64,000 nucleotides of DNA from Arthrobacter sp. StoSoilA2 (GCF_019977195.1 NZ_AP024643.1:1178001-1242000), one strand, 5' to 3'; positions 30,464-39,542 are shown, counted from the stretch's first letter. Numbers and translations are program-made. Notes: a model not told the origin generated them from the sequence alone.

Positions 30464-32896
30464 ATGGTGACTCAATCTCTCCAGCACCAGTCAGCCGATT
30501 CTGCCATCCATCAACTCATCGCCAACGAACTCGGCGTGAAGGCCTGGCAGGTCAAGGCCGCGGTGGAACTGCTCGACGCCGGATCCACCGTTCCCTTCAT
30601 CGCCCGATACCGTAAGGAAGTCACCGGGACGCTCGATGACACCCAGCTGCGCGATCTTGAGGAACGCCTCCGGTACCTGCGGGAGCTGGAAGAGCGGCGC
30701 AAGACCGTCCTGGAAGCGATAGCAGCCCAAGGCAAGCTGACCCCGGAACTGGAAGCCGCCGTCGTGGGTGCTGACACCAAGGCGAGGCTGGAGGACATAT
30801 ACCTTCCCTTCAAATCCAAGCGCCGCACCAAAGCCCAGATAGCCCGCGAAGCCGGGCTGGAACCGCTGGCCGACGTCCTGCTCGCGAACCCGCAGCTGGA
30901 CCCCGAAACCGAGGCCGCCAAGTACCTCAACGCCGAGCACTCCATTGAGGACGCATCCGCCGCGCTTGCAGGTGCCCGCGCCATTCTTGTGGAGCGCGTT
31001 GCCCAGGATCCTGACCTGGCCGAGGACCTGCGCGAGCGGCTCTGGAAGCAGGGGCGCATGGTCTCCCGCGTCAAGAAAGGCATGGAGGCCGAAGGCCAGA
31101 AGTTCAAGGATTACTTCGAGTTCAGGCAAGTCCCGTCAGGCATGCCGTCGCACCGGGTGCTCGCCCTGTTGCGGGGTGAAAAGGACGGCGTCCTTGAGTT
31201 GGACCTGGCCGAAGCGGACCCCGCCGACGACGCCGCCCTGGCCGCCGCCCGGGGCCGCTACGAGAACGCTGTGGCCAAGTGCCTTGGGGTCGCCAACCAC
31301 GGCCGTCCCGCCGATCTCTGGCTCACCCAGACTGCCCAGCTCGCCTGGCGCGGCCGCATTCTGGACCGTCTCACCACGGATCTTCGCGGACGCATGTTTG
31401 CAGACGCCGAGGATGAGGCTGTCCGCGTGTTCGCCGCAAACCTGCGTGACGTGTTGCTCGCTGCGCCTGCAGGCAACCGTTCCACGCTCGGCCTGGACCC
31501 TGGACTCCGCACGGGAGTCAAGGTGGCAGTGGTGGACGGCACTGGCAAGGTGGTTGCCACCGACACCATCTATCCCCACGCGCCGGCAAAGAAATGGGAC
31601 GAGGCTTTGGCCACCCTCGGACGCCTCGCAAAGCAGTACAACGTGGAACTCGTGGCAATCGGCAACGGCACGGCGTCGCGGGAAACGGACAAGCTGGCCA
31701 CCGAGCTCATCAAATCCCTCGAAGCCGCGGGTTCCAAGGGTGTCCAGAAACTCGTTGTTTCCGAGGCTGGCGCTTCCGTGTACTCGGCATCGGCCCTCGC
31801 AGCTTCCGAGCTCCCCGGCATGGACGTTTCACTCCGTGGTGCGGTCTCCATTGCGCGACGACTTCAGGATCCGCTGGCCGAACTGGTGAAGATCGAACCG
31901 AAATCCATCGGCGTGGGCCAGTACCAGCACGATGTCACGGCTGCCAAACTGGACCGCTCACTGGATGCCGTGGTGGAAGACTGTGTGAACGCCGTGGGCG
32001 TCGACGTGAATACAGCGTCGCCCGCGCTGCTTAGCCGAGTGGCCGGCGTCGGGCCTTTGCTGAGCGAAAACATTGTGGCGTACCGCAATGAGAATGGCCC
32101 GTTCGCCAAGCGGAGCGACCTCAAGAAGGTACCGCGACTGGGCGCGAAGGCGTTCGAACAGTGCGCAGGCTTCCTTCGGATCACCGGGGGAGCGGAGCCG
32201 TTGGATGCTTCCAGCGTGCACCCGGAGGCCTACTCCGTTGCGCGCAAGATCCTCGTCGCGGCCGGCGGCGGACCCACCACTTCACTGGATCCGCAGGCAT
32301 TCGTGGACGGCACGTTCGGACTGCCTACCGTCAAGGACATCATGTCCGAGCTCGAGAAGCCGGGCCGCGACCCCCGTCCCGCGTTCAAGGCCGCGTCATT
32401 CTCGGAGGGGATTGAAAAGATCTCAGACCTCAAGCCGGGCATGATCCTGGAAGGCACCGTCACAAATGTTGCCGCTTTCGGTGCTTTCGTGGATGTCGGG
32501 GTGCACCAGGACGGGCTGGTCCACGTGTCCGCGCTGTCCAACAAATTCGTCTCGGACCCCCGCGAGATCGTGAAATCCGGTCAGGTGGTGCGGGTCAAGG
32601 TGCTTGAGGCCGATCCCGAGCGCAAGCGCATCTCCCTGACCTTGAGGCTCGACGACGAACCCGGCACTGCGGGCGGCCGCGGTTCCGGTGGACGTTCCTC
32701 GGGTGGAGGCAACCCCGGTGCGCGGGTTGCTGGAGGCCAGCGCGGTAGTGGGCAGCCGGGCCAGCGCTCGGGTGGTCAGCGCGGTAGTGGGCAGCCGGGC
32801 CAGGGTGATCGCCGCCAGGGCAAACCCCAGCAGTCCCAGGCCCCCGCCGACACAGCCATGGCCGAAGCTCTGCGCAGGGCTGGGCTCGGGAAGTAG
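30464..32896 (+). CDS. tex: Tex-family S1 RNA-binding transcription accessory protein
   Basis: 810 aa from ATG 30464 (MVTQSLQHQ); GTG 30449 is possible. Order: HTH-like N terminus, central helical scaffold (VPFIARYRKEVTG), YqgF/RNase-H-like domain (LGLDPGLRTGVKVAVVD near 345), two helix-hairpin-helix units (DVNTASPALLSRVAGVG region), and S1 domain (GMILEGTVTNVAAFGAFVDVGV, about 660-730). The tail is Gly/Arg/Gln-rich and contains an internal duplication (GQRGSGQPGQ twice), probably disordered RNA-binding. Global RNA polymerase/RNA factor. A 58-bp palindrome follows. Confidence 0.95.
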   Translation: MVTQSLQHQSADSAIHQLIANELGVKAWQVKAAVELLDAGSTVPFIARYRKEVTGTLDDTQLRDLEERLRYLRELEERRKTVLEAIAAQGKLTPELEAAVVGADTKARLEDIYLPFKSKRRTKAQIAREAGLEPLADVLLANPQLDPETEAAKYLNAEHSIEDASAALAGARAILVERVAQDPDLAEDLRERLWKQGRMVSRVKKGMEAEGQKFKDYFEFRQVPSGMPSHRVLALLRGEKDGVLELDLAEADPADDAALAAARGRYENAVAKCLGVANHGRPADLWLTQTAQLAWRGRILDRLTTDLRGRMFADAEDEAVRVFAANLRDVLLAAPAGNRSTLGLDPGLRTGVKVAVVDGTGKVVATDTIYPHAPAKKWDEALATLGRLAKQYNVELVAIGNGTASRETDKLATELIKSLEAAGSKGVQKLVVSEAGASVYSASALAASELPGMDVSLRGAVSIARRLQDPLAELVKIEPKSIGVGQYQHDVTAAKLDRSLDAVVEDCVNAVGVDVNTASPALLSRVAGVGPLLSENIVAYRNENGPFAKRSDLKKVPRLGAKAFEQCAGFLRITGGAEPLDASSVHPEAYSVARKILVAAGGGPTTSLDPQAFVDGTFGLPTVKDIMSELEKPGRDPRPAFKAASFSEGIEKISDLKPGMILEGTVTNVAAFGAFVDVGVHQDGLVHVSALSNKFVSDPREIVKSGQVVRVKVLEADPERKRISLTLRLDDEPGTAGGRGSGGRSSGGGNPGARVAGGQRGSGQPGQRSGGQRGSGQPGQGDRRQGKPQQSQAPADTAMAEALRRAGLGK

Positions 32897-32922
32897 CCGG
32901 GCGAACAATGTCCGATGGACGG

Positions 32923-32980
32923 CACCCCCAAACGGACTATTCACCACCGCGTGCGCTGGTGAATAGTCCGTTAGGGGGTG
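32923..32980. repeat. Long intergenic palindrome between tex and DUF1622 gene
   Basis: Arms 32923-32946 and 32957-32980 (outer CACCCCCAAACGGACTATTC and complement) around a 10-nt loop with a single internal mismatch. It resembles family 1 in layout but not in sequence. Probable terminator for convergent genes. Confidence 0.75.
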
Positions 32981-32989
32981 ACAAGTGGG

Positions 32990-33397
32990 CTAGGGGGTTG
33001 CTGAGGGCGTCGGCTCCCGCAGGTGGGCATCGCCGTCGTGCTCTTTTTCCTTCTGCCACGGCCAACGGCCGGTGATCTCCAGCTCGAGGGAGAAACTGAG
33101 GAATGTCCGGATCAGCACGATGATCGCCAGGACGCCCACGCTCTCGAACGTAGGGGTTACTGCGACGGTGCGGATGATGTCGGCTGCCACCAGGAGTTCC
33201 AGGCCCAACAGGATGGACCGTCCCAGCAATTGCCGGTAAGCGCGATAAGGCGAAAACGGGGCGAGGCCGCTGGCTCGTTTGGGCTGGTAACCGCGGAGGG
33301 CAAGCGGAATCGAAACGAGCGCTCCAACAACCATGACGGCCACGCCGGCAAAGTCCATGTACCGGCCAACTACTTCGATGATGTGCTGGAAATCCAT
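32990..33397 (-). CDS. DUF1622 family membrane protein
   Basis: 135 aa with three hydrophobic segments (VAVMVVGALVSIPLAL, LGRSILLGLELLVAADIIRTV, VLAIIVLIRTFLSFSLELE). The LLGLELLVAADIIRTV and SFSLELEITGRWPW stretches are characteristic of DUF1622. ATG 33397 has GGGGAGG 4-5 nt upstream; the longer frame to 33481 is rejected on that basis. Function unknown; small inner-membrane protein. Confidence 0.85.
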   Translation of the reverse strand: MDFQHIIEVVGRYMDFAGVAVMVVGALVSIPLALRGYQPKRASGLAPFSPYRAYRQLLGRSILLGLELLVAADIIRTVAVTPTFESVGVLAIIVLIRTFLSFSLELEITGRWPWQKEKEHDGDAHLREPTPSATP

Positions 33398-33469
33398 GGT
33401 CCTCCCCGTGTGGTGCGCGCCGTGTGCCTCCACCGTCTCATACGGCGCCACGAAATCGACCCATAACAA

Positions 33470-33521
33470 CGACGGCGGCACCTGGGTTCCGTGTAAAAAC
33501 GAAACCCACGTGCCGCCGTCG
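33470..33521. repeat. Intergenic palindrome, family 2
   Basis: CGACGGCGGCAC (33470-33481) pairs with 33510-33521, plus an inner GGGTT/AACCC pair. Located between two minus-strand genes. Confidence 0.7.
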
Positions 33522-33531
33522 CGCGCTGGTG

Positions 33532-34446
33532 TTACTGTGCCGGTGCGGGGACCGGGAAGAAGACCCGGGGATCCTGCAGCAGTGCCGGGTAATCGAAATC
33601 GGTGCGCTTGACCACGTCGGTGACTTCGAAGTTGCGGGCGAACTTGCCCTCAACCGTGATCGGCCGTCCATGGATCAGGCCGACAGCGAAGATCTGGCCG
33701 TCATCGAACGGAACGGCGATCTCGGTCTTGCCGGGAAGCGTATTGAACGCAGCTTCCTGGGCTTGGCGTTTCCGCGTGGGCTTCTTCTCCAGCACCTTGG
33801 CAGGACGCTTCTTGGGGCCCTTGAGTTGGCGGCGGGACTTCTCTTCCGCGTACACGAATTGGTACTCGTCGGATTCCGGAGCTGCGGCAGCCTTGGCCTT
33901 GCCATGCGGCGGCATGCTCACGGTGGTGAGCTGTTCTGGACGGAGTTCCTCCACGTTGGCGCGCAGGATCCAGAGACGGTCCTCTTCAGGGTCTTCGGGG
34001 TGGAACTCGTGCTTGGGCTCGGGCCAGATGTATTCCAGTTTCTCTTCGACGCCCGGGAAGAGCGGTCCGTAGAACTTGGGGTCTTTCCCAAGGAGCTTGG
34101 AACGGTGGCTGAGGTGCAGGTCCTCGTAGCCCAGCCATGGCGGCATGATGATCCTGGAGGCGTAGTCCGGGTGGGCGGCCTGCGGTGCGAACTCCGCGAT
34201 GTTGTTGCGGGTGTTGTCCGGGTGGCCGCGCTGGATCCACTCGTCGGCCATTGCGAGGCCGTACATGGTGAGCGCGGGGACGTGGCCCATCCACATACGG
34301 ACGGCGGGGTGCTGCTGCCAACCGTACTCCGGGATGACCAGTGCGCGGAGGACCTGGAGGGCTTCGACGCGCTGTTTGCCGAGCCTTGAGGTGTCGAGCG
34401 CCGCGGCGCTCTCACGGAAATCGGCGAAAGGGAGGAAAGTCTGCAT
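33532..34446 (-). CDS. MSMEG_6728 family protein
   Basis: 304 aa from ATG 34446 (MQTFLPFADFRESAAALDTSRLGKQRVE). The N-terminal half (about 1-160) matches the conserved actinobacterial MSMEG_6728-type family, related to pyrimidine-dimer DNA glycosylases (LDxxRLGKQRVEALQ, MWxGH, HLSHRSKLLGKDPKFY). The catalytic N-terminal Thr of T4 EndoV is not evident, so activity is uncertain. A basic linker (KGPKKRPAKVLEKKPTRKR) leads to a second domain near the C terminus. The long frame upstream of 34446 lacks a start signal. Confidence 0.75.
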   Translation of the reverse strand: MQTFLPFADFRESAAALDTSRLGKQRVEALQVLRALVIPEYGWQQHPAVRMWMGHVPALTMYGLAMADEWIQRGHPDNTRNNIAEFAPQAAHPDYASRIIMPPWLGYEDLHLSHRSKLLGKDPKFYGPLFPGVEEKLEYIWPEPKHEFHPEDPEEDRLWILRANVEELRPEQLTTVSMPPHGKAKAAAAPESDEYQFVYAEEKSRRQLKGPKKRPAKVLEKKPTRKRQAQEAAFNTLPGKTEIAVPFDDGQIFAVGLIHGRPITVEGKFARNFEVTDVVKRTDFDYPALLQDPRVFFPVPAPAQ

Positions 34447-34528
34447 CCTTTCAGTTTGGGGGTCCCGCGGCGAAGAACCAAGTTGAGTGCTCCGGGACAC
34501 GTGCACGGATGGGGCCTAGAGTTGTCGA

Positions 34529-35560
34529 GTGGAAACTTTTGGCGAGAAGACGACGACGACGGCGCCCCCGGTTGCCGAACTGCACCTGCACATCGAAGGG
34601 ACTCTCCAACCAGAGCTGATCTTTGCCCTGGCCGAACGCAACGGCATTGAACTGCCATATGAAGACATCGAAGAACTGCGTGAGAGGTACGAATTTATGG
34701 ATCTGCAGTCCTTCCTTGACTTGTACTACGAGAACATGGCCGTTCTGCAGACCGAGCAGGACTTCACTGACATGACGCGCGCTTATCTTCAGCGCGCCGC
34801 AGCCGGGGGAGTGCGCCACGCGGAAATCATGATGGATCCCCAGGCACACGTGTCCAGGGGTGTGCCGCTTGAGGTGTGCGTCAACGGTGTCGCGAATGCG
34901 CTGGCGACGTCGGAGGAAGACTTCGGCGTTTCGACACTCCTGATTGCAGCGTTCCTCAGGGACATGTCCCAGGCATCCGCACTTGAGGTGTTGGACCAGT
35001 TGCTCGCGATGCACGCCCCCATCGTCGGCATCGGGCTGGATTCAGCGGAGGTGGGCAATCCGCCGTCCAAGTTTGAGCGCTTGTACCAGCGTGCCGGTGA
35101 CGCCGGTTTGCGCAGGATCGCCCACGCGGGCGAGGAAGGGCCGGCCGCTTACATCACCGAGGCGCTGGACTTGCTGCACGTGGAGCGGATCGATCACGGT
35201 ATCCGCTGCATGGAAGACACGGAGGTGGTGCAGCGGCTCGTCGCGGAGCAGGTGCCCCTGACCGTTTGCCCGCTATCCAACGTTCGTTTGCGTGCGGTGG
35301 ACAAGCTGGCTGATCACCCACTGCCGGAGATGCTTGCCATCGGTTTGAACGTTTGCGTGAACTCGGATGACCCTGCCTACTTTGGCGGCTATGTGGACGA
35401 CAACTTCGAGCAGTTGGCCAAGGTCCTTGAGTTCTCGGTTCCGGAGCAGGCCACTTTGGCGGCAAACTCGATCCGATCCTCGTTCGCCAGCGACGCCCGG
35501 AAAGCCGTATTGCTGGATGAAGTGACGGAGTGGGTCAAGGCGTCTGCGCCTGCCCAATAA
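34529..35560 (+). CDS. Adenosine-deaminase family enzyme, adenine deaminase type
   Basis: 343 aa amidohydrolase. Zinc ligands HLHIEG (H20, H22), HAGE and the closing NSDDPAYFGGY. The last motif, with SDDPAYFGGY instead of STDDP, is typical of adenine deaminases (fungal Aah1 type) rather than adenosine deaminases. GTG start at 34529. It would yield hypoxanthine and ammonia. Neighbour of the MSMEG_6728 gene in the divergent direction. Confidence 0.85.
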   Translation: METFGEKTTTTAPPVAELHLHIEGTLQPELIFALAERNGIELPYEDIEELRERYEFMDLQSFLDLYYENMAVLQTEQDFTDMTRAYLQRAAAGGVRHAEIMMDPQAHVSRGVPLEVCVNGVANALATSEEDFGVSTLLIAAFLRDMSQASALEVLDQLLAMHAPIVGIGLDSAEVGNPPSKFERLYQRAGDAGLRRIAHAGEEGPAAYITEALDLLHVERIDHGIRCMEDTEVVQRLVAEQVPLTVCPLSNVRLRAVDKLADHPLPEMLAIGLNVCVNSDDPAYFGGYVDDNFEQLAKVLEFSVPEQATLAANSIRSSFASDARKAVLLDEVTEWVKASAPAQ

Positions 35561-35715
35561 ACCCTGAATTGGCGCCGGAGGCGAGACTCGTCGATCACTT
35601 CCGGCCCTTGGAATGTCATACTCGGTCACGACACACGGTGTTTACCAATATCAGTCGCGCGAATTAACAATTCATTGGCAAACTGCAAGGGATTATCCAC
35701 CGTAGAAGGAGAAGC

Positions 35716-36564
35716 ATGGGCGCGAACACCGCCGAGAACACCAACCTTCGTCTGAAGGCCGTACTGGACATCCTCGCTGAGGGCGTATGGTCTGGAGCCA
35801 CGCTGAACGCAGGGGAAGTCCTGGCAGAGGCCATCGGACGCGTTCCTTTCAACGATCATGAGGCTGAACTTCTCAGTGGGGGCATTCCCCGCGGCCACAA
35901 AACCCTGACGTCGGCTTCGGCCAAGCTGGTCAAGGCCGGCTGGCTGGTCAAGGGACGTTCGGGCTGGACCATCCCGGAAGACGGCTTGCGGGCGACAGTC
36001 GCCTTCCCTGACGTTTCGGCTTTTGCAGAGGCCCTCGACGCCGGAACACCGGTACCAGCCGATGTTCCCGTGCCTACGGCCCCTCCCGCCAAGGCCAAGA
36101 CGAAGCGTGCGGCAACGTCGAAGAAGGCTGCAGCTCCGAAGGCTGCCGCTAGCAAGGCTGCCACCACGAAGGCTGCCGCTACCAAGGCTGCGCCGGCCGC
36201 GAAGAAGGCTTCCACTCGTAAGGCTCCTTCGAAGGCAGCGGCGGCTCCCGCCGTCGAGACCCTGCCGCAGCCGGACGCCGTGGCGATCGCCGGTGACTTC
36301 AACAAAATCCTGGGCGCTCCCGAAGACTGGGCTCCCCAGTACGACGAAGTCCAGATGGAGTTCAACCCGCTGGTTCAGGTATGGACCCTGACCGCCGACC
36401 TGCCGGCCGGTTTCTATACCTACAAGATCGCGCTGAACCGTTCGTGGGACGAGAACTATGGTGCGTTCGGCGTCCGTGACGGCGCCAACCACGAGCTAAA
36501 CCACGACGGCGGCCCTGTCACGTTCACGTACAGCCACGCAACGCACGACATCGTGACGGCCTAG
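35716..36564 (+). CDS. Chimeric protein: winged-helix-like head, Lys/Ala tail, X25 (pullulanase-type) domain
   Basis: 282 aa. Residues 1-115 are helical with repeated GGIPRGHKTLTSASAKLVKAGWLVKGRSGW, resembling a winged-helix DNA-binding fold. Residues about 120-185 are a histone-H1-like repeat of K/A/T/P (SKKAAAPKAAASKAATTK style). Residues about 190-282 form an X25/SusE-like beta-sandwich seen in pullulanases: VAIAGDFNKILGAPEDW, TADLPAGFYTYKIALNRSWDENYGA, DGGPVTF. The combination of a starch-enzyme-like domain with nucleoid-type elements is unusual. No signal peptide. Function unknown. Confidence 0.75.
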   Translation: MGANTAENTNLRLKAVLDILAEGVWSGATLNAGEVLAEAIGRVPFNDHEAELLSGGIPRGHKTLTSASAKLVKAGWLVKGRSGWTIPEDGLRATVAFPDVSAFAEALDAGTPVPADVPVPTAPPAKAKTKRAATSKKAAAPKAAASKAATTKAAATKAAPAAKKASTRKAPSKAAAAPAVETLPQPDAVAIAGDFNKILGAPEDWAPQYDEVQMEFNPLVQVWTLTADLPAGFYTYKIALNRSWDENYGAFGVRDGANHELNHDGGPVTFTYSHATHDIVTA

Positions 36565-36574
36565 TTCCAGGCTC

Positions 36575-36624
36575 CTCCAAGTCCCAACTCCAAATTTGCT
36601 CCAAGTTGGAGTTGGGACTTGGAG
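36575..36624. terminator. Perfect 19-bp inverted repeat after the chimera gene
   Basis: CTCCAAGTCCCAACTCCAA (36575-36593) and its exact complement (36606-36624) with a 12-nt loop, 10 nt after the stop codon. Strong stem but no long T-run; probably a terminator or transcript-stabilising hairpin. Confidence 0.7.
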
Positions 36625-36672
36625 AAACGGGTCGTCCTGACGCGGGATGATTCGCGGGGTTACATTAGGTCC

Positions 36673-36987
36673 ATGGCTGAGTCCCCAGAAACGCACCCTG
36701 GTCCTGCCAACGATGCTGTGAGGCTCACGGCTCGCGTGAGCGGCGTGGTTCAAGGCGTCGGATTCCGGTACTGGACCGCGCGAAAAGCGGACGAACTCCT
36801 CCTCACCGGTACGGTCCGCAACCGTTACGACGGCTCTGTGGAACTCGTGGCCGAGGGATCCACGGCGCATGTTGGCCGCTTCCTGGACTGGCTTAACTCA
36901 CCACGCGCTCCAGGCAGGGTGGAGAACGTGGAATCAGGCGTTTCCCCGGCGACGGGGGAGTTCGACGAGTTCCGGATAGTGGGCTAA
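36673..36987 (+). CDS. acyP: Acylphosphatase
   Basis: 104 aa hydrolase of acyl phosphates. The signature VVQGVGFRYWT with catalytic Arg, and the RNRYDGSVELVAEG strand with the catalytic Asn region, are intact. ATG 36673 (MAESPETHPG) is preferred over GTG-like starts upstream, because the region before it belongs to the hairpin. Standalone gene, complete. Confidence 0.9.
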   Translation: MAESPETHPGPANDAVRLTARVSGVVQGVGFRYWTARKADELLLTGTVRNRYDGSVELVAEGSTAHVGRFLDWLNSPRAPGRVENVESGVSPATGEFDEFRIVG

Positions 36988-36996
36988 ACCCTTTGG

Positions 36997-37389
36997 TCAG
37001 GCCCCGGGAGACGACGTTGTGAGTCCAGACTCCACTCCTGCCAGCAGCAGTTCCTGGTCGTAGGCGACCAGACTGTCGACTTGGAGCCTGATGGCTGTAG
37101 CAAGGTGGATTGCATCAGCGCTCCGAAGTCGTCTGGGCGAGGCCGCGGCATACATGAGGTCCGAGCGCGTCACGTCGACCAGATTAATACCTGCGAGGAC
37201 GCTATTAACCACTTCGAACGGCAGGTCCCTACGACGGGCGGCGCAATGGAGTTCCGTATATAAGAGCATTGAGGCAACAAGCTGCCCTCCGGCAGCAGTT
37301 ATGTCCGAAAGGTGAGCGGCTGCCATAGCTGACTCACGCTCTTCCACTACGAGTTTTAGTACGGCTGAAGTGTCAACATAAACGATCAC
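36997..37389 (-). CDS. vapC: PIN-domain toxin VapC
   Basis: 130 aa PIN ribonuclease. Acidic active-site residues in YVDTSAVLKL (D6), EL around residue 45 and SADAIHLATA (D90 region) and YDQELL. It overlaps its antitoxin gene by ATGA at 37386-37389. Class II toxin-antitoxin pair, usually cleaving tRNA or rRNA. Isolated within a housekeeping region. Confidence 0.9.
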   Translation of the reverse strand: MIVYVDTSAVLKLVVEERESAMAAAHLSDITAAGGQLVASMLLYTELHCAARRRDLPFEVVNSVLAGINLVDVTRSDLMYAAASPRRLRSADAIHLATAIRLQVDSLVAYDQELLLAGVESGLTTSSPGA

Positions 37390-37652
37390 CGATCCCCCCG
37401 CAGATCCGCCAAAATCCCGGCAGTATCCATCTCACTGGCACCACGCGGAAGAATCTTGAAGTCGACGGGACTCGTGGTGGCTGGCCGCACGCTGCCAGCT
37501 TGCAGCAAGCGTTCAAACGGCGAAGCCGACGGCGGAATCAGCGTTGCGGCAACTTCACCATTATTGGTGACATCGATGATTTCGCCGTTCTTTACCCGCT
37601 CCAGGATCTTGCTGCTCTGATTGCGTAGTTCACGGTGCGGAATTGTTGTCAT
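37386..37652 (-). CDS. vapB: Antitoxin VapB, Phd/YefM type
   Basis: 88 aa. N-terminal MTTIPHRELRNQSSKILERVKNGEIIDVTNNG is the Phd/YefM DNA-binding fold; the C terminus is flexible and neutralises the PIN toxin. ATG 37652 has GGAGG 6 nt upstream. Operon order antitoxin-toxin with 4-bp overlap. The promoter should lie in 37653-37710 and is probably autoregulated. Confidence 0.85.
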   Translation of the reverse strand: MTTIPHRELRNQSSKILERVKNGEIIDVTNNGEVAATLIPPSASPFERLLQAGSVRPATTSPVDFKILPRGASEMDTAGILADLRGDR

Positions 37653-37710
37653 GGTTGACCTCCGTAGCAATCGTAGCACCTCCCCGCAGGAAGCCGCTGG
37701 ACTGCACAGC

Positions 37711-38613
37711 TCAGGCGGTCTGCGCAGTATGTCCTGTCGCCTCGATGTAGTGCGCCAACGTCTTCAACGCAGGCTGTGACGAGGCATCCCGCACAGCGTC
37801 CGCACCTACGGCGTTGGCCACTGCCAGGGCATGGCTGTGCTCAAGTCCGGAGCGAAGGGCCAGGACCAGCGCGGCGCAGAAAGCATCGCCGGCTCCGATC
37901 GTGTTCGCGATATCCGTGACCCGAACTGCAGGAGCTTCGGCTACCCGTTCGCCGTGCTCGAAGATCGCCGAGCCCTCGCCGCCATACGTCACCGCAACAA
38001 GGGGTGCCGTGCGAAGGGCGGGGATCAGGGCGTACTCGGTTTCATTGACGATCACCAGGTCGCAGCGTTCCAGGAGTTCCGGGAGGATGGGCGCGGCGGG
38101 TGCCGCGTTGAGGGCAAAGTAGCCATTGGTTCGCCGGGCGGCTTCAAGCACCACGCTCTGGTCCACTTCAAGTTGGCACAGCACGGCTTCCTCGTCGGCG
38201 AAGGAGACTCCATGCACGGACACTTCCCCATTCGCGCCGGGGCACACAACGATCTGGTTCTCGCCATCGCCGTCCACCAGGACCAGTGCCGTGCCCGTCG
38301 CAGCATCCACCTGCGCGATGTCCTGGACGTCGACGCCGGCACTCGCCATTGCTTCGAGGAGGCTGCGGCCTGCTTCGTCCCGGCCTACTGCCCCCACCAT
38401 GCGGGAGACGCCGGCGAGCCGGGCCGCAGCCACGGCCTGGTTGGCGCCCTTGCCGCCGGGCTGCTGGCGGAGGACGGCCCCGCCGACGGTTTCGCCCGGC
38501 GTCGGGAGGCGGTCTGCGGTAGCGGTGATGTCGAGGTTGATGCTGCCCACGACGGTGAGTGCGGTGCTCGCGGGAGTCAAAATGGGCGCAGAAGACTGAG
38601 GGGAGGAGCTCAT
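37711..38613 (-). CDS. rbsK: Ribokinase
   Basis: 300 aa PfkB-family kinase phosphorylating ribose to ribose 5-phosphate. Ribokinase signatures: VGSINLDI, PGETVGG, QQPGGKGANQAVAAARL and the anion-hole/catalytic NTIGAGDAFCAAL near the C terminus. Starts 23 bp downstream of the GntR stop on the same strand. With the nucleoside hydrolase and transporter divergently encoded next to it, it likely takes ribose released from nucleosides. Confidence 0.9.
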   Translation of the reverse strand: MSSSPQSSAPILTPASTALTVVGSINLDITATADRLPTPGETVGGAVLRQQPGGKGANQAVAAARLAGVSRMVGAVGRDEAGRSLLEAMASAGVDVQDIAQVDAATGTALVLVDGDGENQIVVCPGANGEVSVHGVSFADEEAVLCQLEVDQSVVLEAARRTNGYFALNAAPAAPILPELLERCDLVIVNETEYALIPALRTAPLVAVTYGGEGSAIFEHGERVAEAPAVRVTDIANTIGAGDAFCAALVLALRSGLEHSHALAVANAVGADAVRDASSQPALKTLAHYIEATGHTAQTA

Positions 38614-38635
38614 GGATGGACCTTTTCGGGAGGAT

Positions 38636-39439
38636 TCAGGAGGACTGGATGACGGAGAGGTGGCCGGCCTTGGCGGCCACGAGGCATTTGGCCAGGTAGA
38701 ACGGAGACCCGTTGCGGCGGACGTACTCAGTGAGGACCAGGACCGGCTCGGACGGGCGAAGGTCCAGCAACTTGGCGCGGCTGGGACCGGCGGTGCTCAG
38801 GCTGATTTCGCATTCGCCAGGTCCAAGTGACGCCCCCGGAAGCCCGCTGAGGACCTCCAAAAGGGTGGAAGCCGAAAGGGTGGGAGCTTCCGCCGCTTCT
38901 GAGAGTGCCTCGGCCTCGGGGATTCCCTGGGCGACGTTTTCCTGCAGGTGTGCCACGGGCTCGCCATTGCGGATCAGCACGCTTTCCCAAAACCAGCAGT
39001 CTTCGCCGGGCTGAACGCCGATTCCGGGCGCCACGAATTCCGAGGCAGGCTGTTTGATCGCCGCAACGCGCTTGACCTGGATGTCCTGTTCAGAGCCGCC
39101 AAGGAGTTGATCGAACGGGCGGATGTGTTCGATGCCGATCCGTGGCAGCGAATCAGCCACGAATCGTCCGACTCCACGCCGTGCCCTGGTGAGTCCGTCT
39201 TCCTCCAGCAGCATCAGCGCTTCCCGGATCACGGTGCGGCTGACGTCCATCATGACGCCCAGCTCGGTCTCGGTGGGGAGCAGCGAGCCGGGAGGGAGGA
39301 GCTTGGTCCTGATTGCCTCGGCTATGCGTGAGTATGCCGCAACGCGCAAAGGCTGGCCGGGTTGCGGCGCAATGGGTCGGGACAGGAACTGGACGGCATT
39401 GTCGGTCAAGGGTGCCTCACTTGGTTTGGTTACGGACAC
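38636..39439 (-). CDS. GntR-family regulator (UTRA type) of the nucleoside locus
   Basis: 267 aa from GTG 39439 (VSVTKPSEAPL); the frame extends to 39469 but then covers the operator. Winged helix (about 35-95, TETELGVMMDVSRTVIREALMLLEEDG) and a UTRA-like effector domain with LVLTEYVRRNGSPFYLAKCL closing strands. Divergent from the MFS/nucleoside-hydrolase operon; the intergenic inverted repeat at 39466-39488 is its probable site. Effector probably a nucleoside or ribose derivative. Confidence 0.8.
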   Translation of the reverse strand: MSVTKPSEAPLTDNAVQFLSRPIAPQPGQPLRVAAYSRIAEAIRTKLLPPGSLLPTETELGVMMDVSRTVIREALMLLEEDGLTRARRGVGRFVADSLPRIGIEHIRPFDQLLGGSEQDIQVKRVAAIKQPASEFVAPGIGVQPGEDCWFWESVLIRNGEPVAHLQENVAQGIPEAEALSEAAEAPTLSASTLLEVLSGLPGASLGPGECEISLSTAGPSRAKLLDLRPSEPVLVLTEYVRRNGSPFYLAKCLVAAKAGHLSVIQSS

Positions 39440-39465
39440 TGTACCGGAAAAATGTGATAGGTTGC

Positions 39466-39488
39466 ACAAGCTCGTAATACATGCTTGT
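39466..39488. promoter_or_regulatory. Inverted repeat operator between gntR and MFS genes
   Basis: ACAAGC (39466-39471), 11 nt, GCTTGT (39483-39488). Perfect 6-bp arms in a TTGTATAACAA-type AT-rich patch, positioned to control both divergent promoters. Confidence 0.5.
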
Positions 39489-39542
39489 ATAACAACTCAC
39501 ATCTCGTGGCGCCGCCAGCGCCCTCGGACAAAGGAGTTTGAT

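Noticed and set aside
36997..37652. VapBC as part of a larger defence island
   Set aside because: Neighbours are acylphosphatase and ribokinase; no other defence genes.
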